Origin: a virus
Direction: 5' to 3' (one strand)
Length of the DNA: 37,540 bases
IMG/VR virus record: IMGVR_UViG_3300001450_000101
Coordinates: 1 to 37,540 of that record
This document shows, piece after piece, positions 17,235 to 25,966 of the stretch (positions are counted from its first letter, which is position 1; the number at the start of each line of letters is the position of its first letter). The position numbers were made by a program, and so were the translations under genes. Under the pieces are notes generated by a model. The model saw only the letters and a list, made by a program, of their open reading frames with translations, did not search any database and was not told the origin of the DNA.

Positions 17235-17267
17235 GGAACAATATAGAAGATATTTAGTTATATACTT

Positions 17268-17630
17268 ATGACAACATTATTGCCAAATACAAATGCTCAA
17301 ACTATTAGTATAATACCAAGATCATATATTGTAGCTACTAATTTGACATTAAAAATTATAGAAGATGGAACTAAGAAAAATCAAACATTATCTAATCAAA
17401 CAAGTACACTATCTTCTAATGGTAATTTCTTAAATATGTCTTGTGCGTTTAGTATATTAGCTGAAGATGGAAATTATTCATTTGAAATAAAACAAGGAAC
17501 AACTTTAATATATAGAGGTAAAGCATATGCTAGTAGTCAAGTAGATTATACTACAAGTCATACTCTTAATCAAGGAAAATATAACGAGTTTGATTCTGAA
17601 ACAACTGAACAGAAATATATAGTGGTATGA
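17268..17630 (+). CDS. Small structural-type protein (120 aa) preceding the portal gene
   Basis: The protein is beta-rich (TISIIPRSYIVATNLTLKII then GNYSFEIKQGTTLIYRGKAY), with a repeated strand-turn pattern like a small Ig or jelly-roll domain. It carries no catalytic motif. I associate this small IIPR-containing family with structural operons of Bacteroidetes phages, often near the tail genes. Its stop overlaps the portal ATG (ATGA). TTAGTTATA (17254-17262) lies six bases before its start, after the upstream terminator, so this should be the first gene of a transcript. Confidence 0.5.
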   Translation: MTTLLPNTNAQTISIIPRSYIVATNLTLKIIEDGTKKNQTLSNQTSTLSSNGNFLNMSCAFSILAEDGNYSFEIKQGTTLIYRGKAYASSQVDYTTSHTLNQGKYNEFDSETTEQKYIVV

Positions 17631-19366
17631 GTAACAATTTAAAAATAATAAATTTAGGTGGGTATGAAATACCTAAAGTAATTGAAAACAAAAGAGATAA
17701 TTGGGTAGAGTATGGTGAAAACAACCAATACTTTGATGAGATTATAGAAAGATATTTAGGTAGTGCAACCAACTCTAGATGTGTAAATGGTATTGTAGAT
17801 ATGATTTATGGTAGAGGATTAGATGCAACTGATTCTCAAGATAAAGCAGAGATGTTTGGAAAGATGCAATCTATATTACAACCAGACCAATTAAAAAGAA
17901 TAGTAAATGATTTAAAACTTTTAGGTCAAGCGTCTATTCAAGTTACTTATGACAAAAAGAAAAGTCAGATCAATGGAATATATCATTTTCCTACTGAAAC
18001 ATTAAGAGCTGAGAAAGCAAAAGATGGTAAAGTAAAAGGTTATTATTATCACCCAAAATGGAGTGAGATAAAACCAAATGATAAACCAAAAAGAATACCA
18101 GCATTTGGATATGGAAGTAAAAAAGAATTAATTGAAATATATTGTGTAAAACCATATAGACCTGGTTTCTATTATTATTCTCCTGTAGATTATCAAGGTT
18201 GTTTACAATATTGTAATCTTGAGGAAGAAGTATCAAATTATCATATTCAAAATATCAAAAATGGATTACAGCCCTCTATGTTATTGAATTTCAATAATGG
18301 AGTCCCTGGTGATGAAGCACAAGAAATTATAGAAAGAAAGATATATGAAAAGTTTAGTGGATCATCAAATGCAGGTAGATTTATATTGGCTTTTAATGAA
18401 GATGCAGAAACTCAAGCATCAGTAGAACCAATAAACCTACCAGACGCACACGCACAATATGATTTCTTAGCAAAGGAATCGAGGGAAAAGATAATGATTG
18501 GTCACGGTGTTGTATCTCCTATATTATTAGGTATAAAAGATAATACTGGTTTTGGTAACAATGCAGAGGAATTAAGAACAGCATCTATATTAATGGACAA
18601 CATCGTTATAAGACCATTTCAATCACTTTTAATAGACTCTCTTAAAGCTATTTTAGCTTTTAATGAAATATATCTAAACTTATATTTTGTGACGTTACAA
18701 CCTATTGAATTTACTGAGTTAGATAATATAGCAACTAAGATAAAAAGAGAGGAAGAAACTGGAGAAAAGTTGTCTAGTGAGATAAAATTAGATCTGAATG
18801 ATGATGAAGCAGATGACTTGATGAGTCAGCTTGAAACATTAGGAGAAAAGATAGATGAAAGTCAATGGGAATTAGTTCATCAAGAAGTAGTTGAAGATTC
18901 TAATAAAGAATTTGATTTAGACACTTTTTCTAGTCAAGCTAGTAAATCCGATGCTAATCCTAATAAAGAATCATATCAAGATAATGCAACATTTAAAGTT
19001 AGATATTCATATACACCAATAAAAAAATCTATAAATAGTAGAAAGTTTTGTATTAGTATGGAAAATCTTGCTGATCAAAATATTGTGTTTAGAAAAGAAG
19101 ATATTTCTATGATGTCTTTTAGAGGACTAAATAAAGAATTAGGTCATAAAGGTCAAAGATATAGTTTATTTAAATACAAAGGGGGTGTTAATTGCCAACA
19201 CGAATTTATGTTAAACGTATATAAAAAGAAAGTTAAACAAGGAGATAAAGTTTCAATTGGTAAAGCAAAAGAAGATGGATTTAAAGAACCAAGAAATCCT
19301 AAAGAATATGCAATTGCACCAAAGGATATGCCGAATCAAGGTCATCACCCAAATTATAATAAATAA
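17627..19366 (+). CDS. Portal protein with C-terminal KGG..C-H domain (579 aa)
   Basis: The portal dodecamer is the DNA gate of the head. The N-terminal region (NWVEYGENNQYFDEIIERYL then NGIVDMIYGRGL) and the central stem-wing part (REKIMIGHGVVSPILLGIKD) are typical of Bacteroidetes phage portals. About residues 458-579 form a separate domain containing SINSRKFCISMENLADQNIV, FRKEDISMMS and YKGGVNCQHEF. I recognise it as a module fused to portals or minor head proteins in this host group, perhaps equivalent to the C-terminal part of Mu gpF-type proteins. No separate minor head gene is seen, so this tail may replace it. Confidence 0.8.
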   Translation: MSNNLKIINLGGYEIPKVIENKRDNWVEYGENNQYFDEIIERYLGSATNSRCVNGIVDMIYGRGLDATDSQDKAEMFGKMQSILQPDQLKRIVNDLKLLGQASIQVTYDKKKSQINGIYHFPTETLRAEKAKDGKVKGYYYHPKWSEIKPNDKPKRIPAFGYGSKKELIEIYCVKPYRPGFYYYSPVDYQGCLQYCNLEEEVSNYHIQNIKNGLQPSMLLNFNNGVPGDEAQEIIERKIYEKFSGSSNAGRFILAFNEDAETQASVEPINLPDAHAQYDFLAKESREKIMIGHGVVSPILLGIKDNTGFGNNAEELRTASILMDNIVIRPFQSLLIDSLKAILAFNEIYLNLYFVTLQPIEFTELDNIATKIKREEETGEKLSSEIKLDLNDDEADDLMSQLETLGEKIDESQWELVHQEVVEDSNKEFDLDTFSSQASKSDANPNKESYQDNATFKVRYSYTPIKKSINSRKFCISMENLADQNIVFRKEDISMMSFRGLNKELGHKGQRYSLFKYKGGVNCQHEFMLNVYKKKVKQGDKVSIGKAKEDGFKEPRNPKEYAIAPKDMPNQGHHPNYNK

Positions 19367-19863
19367 TGAAAGCACTATTTATAACATTAAAAGAGTTAAA
19401 AAGGAAGTCTATAATTGATGGAAATGTAGATCAAGATAAGTTAATACAATTTGTTGAAGTAGCACAAGACACTTATATACAAACACAACTTGGAACAAAA
19501 TTATATGATAGATTACAATTTGAGGTAATTAATAACTCATTAACTACTGATAATACAACTTTAGTTGATGATTATTTAAAACCTATGTTAGTTTGGTATT
19601 CTCAAGCAACTCTAATTCCATACATAGCATTTCAAATTTCTAATGGTGGAATCTATAAACATAGATCTGACAATTCAGATAGTGCTTCATTAAGAGAAAT
19701 TGATAGTCTAGCTGATGATGCAAAACAAAAAGCAGAGTTTTATACTCAACGATTTTTAGGGTATATGAATGAAAATAGTGAAAAATACCCTTTATATACA
19801 TCAAATCAAGATGGTGGTATGTACCCTGAGAGAGATCAAAACTTAACAGGTTGGGTATTATAA
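19366..19863 (+). CDS. Head-tail connector, DUF6712-like (165 aa)
   Basis: The ATG shares its A with the portal stop (TAATG). The protein is largely helical: KLIQFVEVAQDTYIQTQLGT, a loop, then KPMLVWYSQATLIPYIAFQI and a helix rich in Lys, Glu and Gln before PLYTS. This helix pattern, with the start of helix 1 predicting a connector ring interface, is the one I know from DUF6712 proteins that follow portals in Bacteroidetes phages. The role is likely to extend the portal and prepare the tail joint. Confidence 0.6.
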   Translation: MKALFITLKELKRKSIIDGNVDQDKLIQFVEVAQDTYIQTQLGTKLYDRLQFEVINNSLTTDNTTLVDDYLKPMLVWYSQATLIPYIAFQISNGGIYKHRSDNSDSASLREIDSLADDAKQKAEFYTQRFLGYMNENSEKYPLYTSNQDGGMYPERDQNLTGWVL

Positions 19864-19979
19864 TGAAAAGAGGAGAGTATATTAAATATAACAACAAGAC
19901 TAAAAAGCAGAACGAAATTAAATTAATGAGTTATATTAAAAAGATAAAAGATGGCATTTGGATCAATTTACGAAAGTAG
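19863..19979 (+). CDS. Small very basic protein (38 aa)
   Basis: The ATG overlaps the connector stop (TAATG). The peptide is Lys/Asn-rich (MKRGEYIKYNNKTKKQNEIK) and ends GIWINLRK. Its 3' end overlaps the next small gene in another frame by 29 nt. No family is recognised. The overlap with a better-supported ORF lowers confidence. Confidence 0.4.
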   Translation: MKRGEYIKYNNKTKKQNEIKLMSYIKKIKDGIWINLRK

Positions 19980-20118
19980 TTTTTTTGGTAATACAAATGA
20001 GATAAATGGTTGGGGTGCAATATACCCATTCGATGCAGATGGTTCTTTTTTACGAGTTGATACAACTTTAGAATTAGTTGATGATACAAGTATAACAGTA
20101 GATAAAACAATATATTAA
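19951..20118 (+). CDS. Small structural-type hypothetical protein (55 aa)
   Basis: The protein begins MAFGSIYESSFFGNTNEING, continues WGAIYPFDADGSFLRVD and ends in a beta-rich stretch. It lies 10 nt before the fibre gene at 20129, after an A-rich leader (AAAAGATAAAAG). I recall similar short MAFG-type proteins just before fibre genes in marine Bacteroidetes phages, without a known function. It is likely a small virion component. Confidence 0.55.
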   Translation: MAFGSIYESSFFGNTNEINGWGAIYPFDADGSFLRVDTTLELVDDTSITVDKTIY

Positions 20119-20128
20119 AAATTAAGCA

Positions 20129-20665
20129 ATGGCAAAACAAGTAATAGGAATAGGAACTACAGCTAATGATGGAACAGGTGATCCATTAAGAGAAGCTATG
20201 GATAAAACAAATGACAACTTTACGGAGTTGTATGCTGGTGCTGGTGGTGTTGCTGATGGAGCAATTACTACAGCAAAATTAGCAACAGATGCTGTAGATT
20301 CAGCTAAGATTGCTGATGGAGCAGTTGATACGGTTCATATTGCAGATAATAATGTTACCTATGCTAAATTAGGTATAGAATATACTGAAACAGTAGCATT
20401 AGGTTCAGGAGTAGCAATAAATTGGGACTCAGGAAGCACGTTTACTAAAACATTAAGTGCAGATGCTATATTAAGTTTTTCTAATGCAAAAACAGGTATG
20501 CAAATCAATTTAGTTATTAGTGGCAATCACGCTTTAACATTACCATCAAGTGTAAAAGAACTGACAAATGCAGCAACGTATGATGGAAGTGGAGAAAATT
20601 TAATAAGTATAGTTTCTACAAATGGAAACACAGAACAATTCGCAACAATAAATAAAGTAGCATAA
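20129..20665 (+). CDS. Tail fibre/whisker-type protein (178 aa)
   Basis: The N-terminus (IGTTANDGTGDPLREAMDKT then NDNFTELY) is a well-known start of phage fibre and neck-appendage proteins. Two or three short repeats of the type G(A)ITTAKLATDAVDSAKIADG follow. These build trimeric beta-helical or coiled shafts. The C-terminal 85 residues form a beta-rich head (FTKTLSADAILSFSNAKTG and beyond). The gene is followed by a fibre-assembly candidate and the large fibre gene. Confidence 0.65.
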   Translation: MAKQVIGIGTTANDGTGDPLREAMDKTNDNFTELYAGAGGVADGAITTAKLATDAVDSAKIADGAVDTVHIADNNVTYAKLGIEYTETVALGSGVAINWDSGSTFTKTLSADAILSFSNAKTGMQINLVISGNHALTLPSSVKELTNAATYDGSGENLISIVSTNGNTEQFATINKVA

Positions 20666-20666
20666 T

Positions 20667-21146
20667 ATGAAAGCAGTAAATAACGCAGGTGTAATAACAT
20701 TTTATCAATCATTACCTAATTCATTTAGGTCATCAACTGGATTACATTTAAACGTAAAAGGGTGGAGTGATAGTGAAATGAAAGCCAATGGTCTTTTTGA
20801 TGTAATCATAGATGAAAATTATGATTCAAGAATACACGATTTAGGAGAGGTATATTGGGACACAGGAGCAACAATATTTAGAAAAGACAAGTCTAATAAA
20901 ACATTTGATAAATCTGTAAGCGAATTAAAAGATCAAGCGATTAACAACTTTAAGAGTAGAATAGGTAGTCAGCTTGCAAAAACAGATTGGTATATTATTA
21001 GAGAGATGGATAATGGATCTGATGTACCAGAAGATATAGTTGATGCAAGAGTAGCTTTAAGAGAATTATCAAATACAGTTGAATCGGAAATAAATGCACT
21101 AACTACTAAAGCAAAAGTTATTACATACAATTTCCCAAACATTTAA
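20667..21146 (+). CDS. Tail fibre assembly-type protein (159 aa)
   Basis: The C-terminal half holds LAKTDWYIIREMDNGSDVPE followed by DIVDARVALREL. This is the D-W..R......P..V...R..LR pattern of fibre assembly and tail chaperone proteins (Tfa- and DUF4376-like). The N-terminal half (VITFYQSLPNSFRSSTGLHL) is a short domain I do not recognise. It sits directly before the largest fibre gene, the usual place for a fibre chaperone. It may alternatively be a virion subunit. Confidence 0.5.
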   Translation: MKAVNNAGVITFYQSLPNSFRSSTGLHLNVKGWSDSEMKANGLFDVIIDENYDSRIHDLGEVYWDTGATIFRKDKSNKTFDKSVSELKDQAINNFKSRIGSQLAKTDWYIIREMDNGSDVPEDIVDARVALRELSNTVESEINALTTKAKVITYNFPNI

Positions 21147-21149
21147 TAA

Positions 21150-24100
21150 ATGGGTTTAAATAAAAGATTAATTGGTGCAGGTGCTACAGCAAGTGGTGCA
21201 TTAACTCCAAGTGAAAACTTTAAGGCATTTGCTTATGCTGGTGATGGTGCTTCTACTCGTGCTATCACAAATATTGGATTTAAACCTGATGTGGTTTGGA
21301 TACTTTGTAGAACTACTTCACATTCACCAAAAATATCAGACAGTTCAAGAGGTTCTACAAAATACGTATATACAAATCAAGCACAAGTTGAACAAAATTT
21401 TTCTACAAGTATTAAATCGTTTGATGATGATGGCTTTACATTAGGAAGTGAAACAAATAGTAATCAAAATGGACAAGATTATGTGGCTTGGTGTTGGAAA
21501 TCAAATGGTGGTACTACAAGCAGTAATTCAGATGGTAGTACTACAAGTACAGTACAAGCAAGTCCTGCAGCAGGAGTTTCAATAATACAATATACTGGGA
21601 CAGGAAATAATGCTTCTGTCGGACACGGGCTTTCATCTCCTCCTGAATTAATCCTTATAAAAAAATTAAATGCTGCAACAGATTGGACAGCAGGTGCTTT
21701 AGATTGGACAAAATATTTAGAACTTAACGGAACACCACCATTTAGAACTGCAAATGTTTGGCAAAATACTGCACCAACAAGTACCGTGTTTACACTTGCT
21801 ACTGGTGGTGATTCAAATGGTAATGGCGATACAATGATTGCTTATGCTTTTCATTCAGTAGATGGATTCTCAAAAATTGGAAATTATGATGGAAATGGTT
21901 CTACAAATGGAACGACTGTAGAAACTGGATTTGAACCTGCATTTGTTCTCATTAAAAATACAACTTCTACTGATAATTGGATAGTATTTGACAATGCAAG
22001 AAATACTACGAATCCAAGAACTAAAGCTGCAATAACAAGTTCATCAGGTGAAAACACAGAAGCAGGAGCAATTTTAAATTTTTATAGTAACGGGTTTCAA
22101 TCAGTAGGTACAGGTGGTGGAGCAGGTTCAGGTGGAATAAATGCAAGTGGCGATACATATATCTATATGGCATTTGCTTCAGATCCTGACACAGAAGCAC
22201 CAACACTTGCAAGTAGTTTTAATATAGAAACTTATACAGGTTCAGGTGCAGCGAAAAGTATTACTGGAACGGGATTTTTACCAAATCTTGTGTGGATTAA
22301 AGACAGAGATACTAATTTTTCACACGCTTTAACTGATAGTGTAAGAGGGGTTGGTAACATAATAAAATCAAATTCTACTGATGCACAATCTACTGATGTA
22401 CAAACAATAACTTCATTTGATAGTAATGGATTTAGTATTGGAACTGCAGGTGGTAGTTTTGGGAATAATGGTGATGATTATGTTGCTTGGACTTGGAAAG
22501 CTGATGATAACGAACCGACTGCTTTTTTTAATAGTGTTGTAACAGGAGTATATAAATTTGAAGATAATGTTAATGATGTAGCAGGGAATAACAATGGTGC
22601 TAATGGAGTTGATATAGCTTATACTTCAAGTGGTAAATTTAATAAAGCAGTAATTAGTAATGGAACAAATACTTCATTATCTCTTTCTCAAACACCACCA
22701 ATGACAACTGCTTGGACTTTTTCTTTTTGGTTTTATGCAACTGAATCAGATTCTAATATTCGAGTAATATTACAAACAGGAACAGGTTTTGCAATAGGAT
22801 TAGAACTAAGCAAAATATATATATTTACTGGTGGTTCAAATAGAGGTAGTGGAACATCTATTAGCTTAAATACTTGGTATCATTACGCTGCAACTTATGA
22901 TGGAACAAGTGTAAAAACATACCTTAATGGTTCTTTAGCAGAAACAATAACAACACTTACAGGTATGTCAGTAGGTAATTTAAAATTATTTGACCCACCT
23001 TATGGAAGTTGGGCACACTATACAGGAAGATTAGACCAATTAAGGGTGTATAGCACAGGTTTATCATCAACTCAAATTACTGCTTTATATAACGAATCTG
23101 CTTCAGATAATGATACAGTAGAATTTCCAACTGGATTACCAAATGGTTCAGTTTCTTCTATAGTTAGTGCAAATGCAAATGCAGGGTTTAGTATTGTTCA
23201 ATTTACAAACAATAATCCTGGTGAAAAAGCACGAATCTTTCACGGATTATCAGCTACTCCAAATATGATAATATTAAAAAGAACTGATGGAACTGAAAAT
23301 TGGTATGTATATCATAGTTCAATGGGATTAACTAAATTTATGAGGTTAGATTTAACTGATGCACAAGGAAATGCAACTAATTTATTTAACACAGTAAATT
23401 CAACAGTATTTAATCCATCTTTTACTGGTACAACAGGACAAACTTGTATAGCTTACTGTTTCCACGATGTTGCAGGGTATCAAAAGTTTGGAACGTATAC
23501 TGGAACAGGAGCAACTGGTAATACTGTAGCATTAGGATTTAAACCTGACTTTGTAATGGTTAAATCATCAAGCACTACAGAACCCTGGTTTATATTGGAT
23601 AGTAAAAGAGATACAGGTAATCCGAGAGATAATCGTTTAATGGCAGATAGTGATGCTGTAGAAGATGATGGAAGTGTGCATACTATGAATTTTAATTCAA
23701 CAAGTTTTACATTAAATGGAACAACAGGAAATGGAACAAATGGTAATGGACAAACTTATATATATTGGGCAATAGCTAAAAATGTACCAAGCAACACAAC
23801 ATTAGCGAATAGCTTTAAAGCTGTAATATATAGTGGAGATGCTACTAACAATAGAGCTATTGATGTTGGATTTCAACCTGATATGGTTTGGTTAAAAACA
23901 AGAAATCAAACTAACGACCATAATATAATTGATACAATTAGAGGGGTAGATAAACAAGTAAGACCTAATAGAGATATTGCAGAAGTTAGTGCAACAGATT
24001 TAATAAAATCTTTTACTTCAACTGGATTTACATTAGGAACTGGTGGAGATGCAAATGCTTCAGGAAACACCTATGTTGCTTGGGCTTGGAAAGCAGGTAA

Positions 24101-24761
24101 TACTTGGCAATCTAATATAGATGGATCATCAGGAAGTATAGTAAATGTAAATACTGCAAATGGGTTCTCTATTGTGAAATATGTTGGAAATCAAACTGCA
24201 GGACACACAATTGGACACGGACTTGGTGCAGTTCCTCAAGTAATTATACTTAAATGTTTAGATGTAGTAAGACCGTGGTATGTATATCACGTTGGAGTTG
24301 ATGCAAGTAATCCTTCTCATTATAATTTAAGATTGAATGCAGGTGATGCAAGACAAGATTCTCAAACAGAATTTAATGATACAGAACCTACAAGCACTGT
24401 ATTTACTTTAGGTACTGCTTCAGGACCAAATGGAACAGGTAGTAATTACATTGCTTATTGTTGGACACCAAAATCAGGATATAGCAAGTTTGGAAGTTAT
24501 AGTGGAAATGGAAGTACAGGTCAAACTATACCAACAGGATTTAAACCTGACTTTGTAATGATAAAATCTACAAATAATGGTTCTGATTGGTATATGATAG
24601 ATTCTGTAAGACCTAATAATAAGTTTTTAGTTGCAAATGGTACTACTGAATATACTGCAAGTGATACTCATACATTTGTAGACACAGGTTTTACATTATC
24701 AGGTGAATCATATAATAATTCAGGTTATGATTGGATATATATGGCATTTAAAATGAATTAA
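21150..24761 (+). CDS. Receptor-binding tail fibre with repeated domains and an inserted LamG domain (1203 aa)
   Basis: The protein is built from tandem copies of a beta-rich module. Hallmarks are GFKPDVVWI-, YVAWCWK-, GHGL-, STVFTL- and FKPDFVMIK-type motifs (DUF7483-like by my recollection). Full copies cover about residues 1-355 and 890-1203, and a third is split. Between the two halves of the split copy, about residues 463-650, lies a LamG/concanavalin-like domain (VYKFEDNVNDVAGNNNG, AWTFSFWFYATE, WYHYAATYDG and RLDQLRVYSTGLSS). LamG domains bind glycans, so this is the best candidate for the host receptor-binding protein. It is the largest gene of the window and ends the structural region. 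Confidence 0.7.
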   Translation: MGLNKRLIGAGATASGALTPSENFKAFAYAGDGASTRAITNIGFKPDVVWILCRTTSHSPKISDSSRGSTKYVYTNQAQVEQNFSTSIKSFDDDGFTLGSETNSNQNGQDYVAWCWKSNGGTTSSNSDGSTTSTVQASPAAGVSIIQYTGTGNNASVGHGLSSPPELILIKKLNAATDWTAGALDWTKYLELNGTPPFRTANVWQNTAPTSTVFTLATGGDSNGNGDTMIAYAFHSVDGFSKIGNYDGNGSTNGTTVETGFEPAFVLIKNTTSTDNWIVFDNARNTTNPRTKAAITSSSGENTEAGAILNFYSNGFQSVGTGGGAGSGGINASGDTYIYMAFASDPDTEAPTLASSFNIETYTGSGAAKSITGTGFLPNLVWIKDRDTNFSHALTDSVRGVGNIIKSNSTDAQSTDVQTITSFDSNGFSIGTAGGSFGNNGDDYVAWTWKADDNEPTAFFNSVVTGVYKFEDNVNDVAGNNNGANGVDIAYTSSGKFNKAVISNGTNTSLSLSQTPPMTTAWTFSFWFYATESDSNIRVILQTGTGFAIGLELSKIYIFTGGSNRGSGTSISLNTWYHYAATYDGTSVKTYLNGSLAETITTLTGMSVGNLKLFDPPYGSWAHYTGRLDQLRVYSTGLSSTQITALYNESASDNDTVEFPTGLPNGSVSSIVSANANAGFSIVQFTNNNPGEKARIFHGLSATPNMIILKRTDGTENWYVYHSSMGLTKFMRLDLTDAQGNATNLFNTVNSTVFNPSFTGTTGQTCIAYCFHDVAGYQKFGTYTGTGATGNTVALGFKPDFVMVKSSSTTEPWFILDSKRDTGNPRDNRLMADSDAVEDDGSVHTMNFNSTSFTLNGTTGNGTNGNGQTYIYWAIAKNVPSNTTLANSFKAVIYSGDATNNRAIDVGFQPDMVWLKTRNQTNDHNIIDTIRGVDKQVRPNRDIAEVSATDLIKSFTSTGFTLGTGGDANASGNTYVAWAWKAGNTWQSNIDGSSGSIVNVNTANGFSIVKYVGNQTAGHTIGHGLGAVPQVIILKCLDVVRPWYVYHVGVDASNPSHYNLRLNAGDARQDSQTEFNDTEPTSTVFTLGTASGPNGTGSNYIAYCWTPKSGYSKFGSYSGNGSTGQTIPTGFKPDFVMIKSTNNGSDWYMIDSVRPNNKFLVANGTTEYTASDTHTFVDTGFTLSGESYNNSGYDWIYMAFKMN

Positions 24762-24762
24762 G

Positions 24763-24918
24763 ATGGAAGGATTTAAACCAACATTAATAGGGATAGGAGT
24801 ATATATAGTAAGTATGTCACAATTAAACGAAGCACTACAATCTCTACTAATAATAGCAACATTGGTTTATACAGTAATTAAGACAATACAACTTTTAGAT
24901 AAATACGATAAAAAATAA
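24763..24918 (+). CDS. Small membrane protein, holin/spanin-like candidate (51 aa)
   Basis: The ORF begins 1 nt after the fibre stop. It has two hydrophobic segments (LIGIGVYIVS and SLLIIATLVYTVI) and ends with the charged YDKK, the usual layout of a small two-pass membrane protein. It stands directly before the endolysin and holin genes, so a lysis accessory role is plausible but not proven by sequence. Confidence 0.5.
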   Translation: MEGFKPTLIGIGVYIVSMSQLNEALQSLLIIATLVYTVIKTIQLLDKYDKK

Positions 24919-24921
24919 ATT

Positions 24922-25020
24922 ATGGTAAGAATACTAAGATGGTTAGCGAGTCAATTCGAAACGTTTAATCATTATGTCTCAGCTAAGTGGAACGCTTGGT
25001 TGAAGAAAATAAAAATGTAG
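24922..25020 (+). CDS. Small amphipathic peptide (32 aa)
   Basis: The ORF (MVRILRWLASQFETFNHYVS then AKWNAWLKKIKM) is rich in Trp and Lys and can form an amphipathic helix. It lies 3 nt after one lysis-region ORF and 3 nt before the endolysin. Such a peptide could associate with membranes. The short length keeps confidence low. Confidence 0.4.
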   Translation: MVRILRWLASQFETFNHYVSAKWNAWLKKIKM

Positions 25021-25023
25021 TAA

Positions 25024-25485
25024 ATGGATCGTATAAGTAAACATATTAGCTATAGAGAAGCTATACATTCTAATACTAGTTTACGATTAAACATTGATAA
25101 TACTCCAAGTGATTATCAAATAACAAATATGGTTGGAGTCGCAACAAATATATTTGAACCTTTAAGAGATTGGGTAGGTGGTGCTATCAAAATTAATTCT
25201 ATGTTTAGATCTGACAAGCTGAATAAAGCAATTGATGGTAGCACAAAATCTCAACATTGTCAAGGTAGAGCAATTGACATAGATGATACTTTTGGTCATA
25301 AAACTAATTCTGAAATGTTTGACTATATAAAAGCTAACCTAGATTTCGACCAATTAATATGGGAATTTGGTGATGACAACAATCCAAATTGGGTACACGT
25401 TTCATATGTTAGTAAAGATGAAAATAGAGGTAGATGTTTGAAAGCATATAAAGAAAATGGTAAAAGTAAATATATGGTAATATGA
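25024..25485 (+). CDS. Endolysin, M15 family peptidase (153 aa)
   Basis: Peptidase M15 enzymes cut peptide cross-links of peptidoglycan. The zinc-site pattern is complete: SQHCQGRAIDID gives His78 and Asp85, and NWVHVSY gives His125. FRSD near residue 61 corresponds to the conserved Arg region. The protein has no signal peptide and no separate cell-wall-binding domain, so it needs a holin for release. The holin gene overlaps its end by 4 nt. A second, distinct M15 peptidase is encoded at 26939-27310. Confidence 0.8.
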   Translation: MDRISKHISYREAIHSNTSLRLNIDNTPSDYQITNMVGVATNIFEPLRDWVGGAIKINSMFRSDKLNKAIDGSTKSQHCQGRAIDIDDTFGHKTNSEMFDYIKANLDFDQLIWEFGDDNNPNWVHVSYVSKDENRGRCLKAYKENGKSKYMVI

Positions 25486-25931
25486 GTAAGAAGAAACTAA
25501 AAGACACTAAAGTAGGTAGGTTTCTTAAAGGTGCTGGATCATCTATAATAGATTCATTAGGTGATGTATTACCAGACAATGGAGTATTTGGCGTTGTAAA
25601 AAACTTAATTAATAAAGATAAAACTTTACCACAAGAAGATAAAGAAAAAGCATTAGCATTGCTTAATCAAGACACTATCGAGATGCAAGAAGTATCAAAA
25701 AGGTGGTCTAGTGATATGCAATCAGATTCTTGGCTAAGTAAGAACACGAGACCTATGGCGTTAATATTTTTAACTATATCTATGGTGTTATTAATATTTG
25801 TTGATTCGAGTGGGTTAGATTTTAATGTTGATAATGGTTGGATTGATCTTCTTAAATCTTTATTAATAACAGTGTATGTAGCATATTTCGGCTCAAGAGG
25901 GGCAGAAAAATTTAAATCAATAAGTAAATAA
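25482..25931 (+). CDS. Holin, 3-TM family (149 aa)
   Basis: An N-terminal soluble part is followed by the motif VSKRWSSDMQSDSWLSKNTR then PMALIFLTIS, which is characteristic of the 3TMs holin family also found in gene transfer agents. Hydrophobic segments are MALIFLTISMVLLIFV and LLKSLLITVYVAYFG. The ATG overlaps the endolysin stop (ATGA-type overlap), giving a two-gene lysis cassette. Pore formation in the inner membrane would time lysis. Confidence 0.7.
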   Translation: MSKKKLKDTKVGRFLKGAGSSIIDSLGDVLPDNGVFGVVKNLINKDKTLPQEDKEKALALLNQDTIEMQEVSKRWSSDMQSDSWLSKNTRPMALIFLTISMVLLIFVDSSGLDFNVDNGWIDLLKSLLITVYVAYFGSRGAEKFKSISK

Positions 25932-25933
25932 TT

Positions 25934-25966
25934 ATGTGTAATTGTGAATTTTGCATTTGTAAATAA
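25934..25966 (+). CDS. Ten-residue Cys-rich mini-ORF
   Basis: The ORF encodes MCNCEFCICK, with Cys at positions 2, 4, 7 and 9 (CxCxxCxC). Its TAA overlaps the ATG of the next gene (TAATG), as for most real gene pairs here. It lies 2 nt after the holin stop. A leader peptide or metal-binding peptide is possible. Such a short ORF may also be chance. Confidence 0.3.
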   Translation: MCNCEFCICK

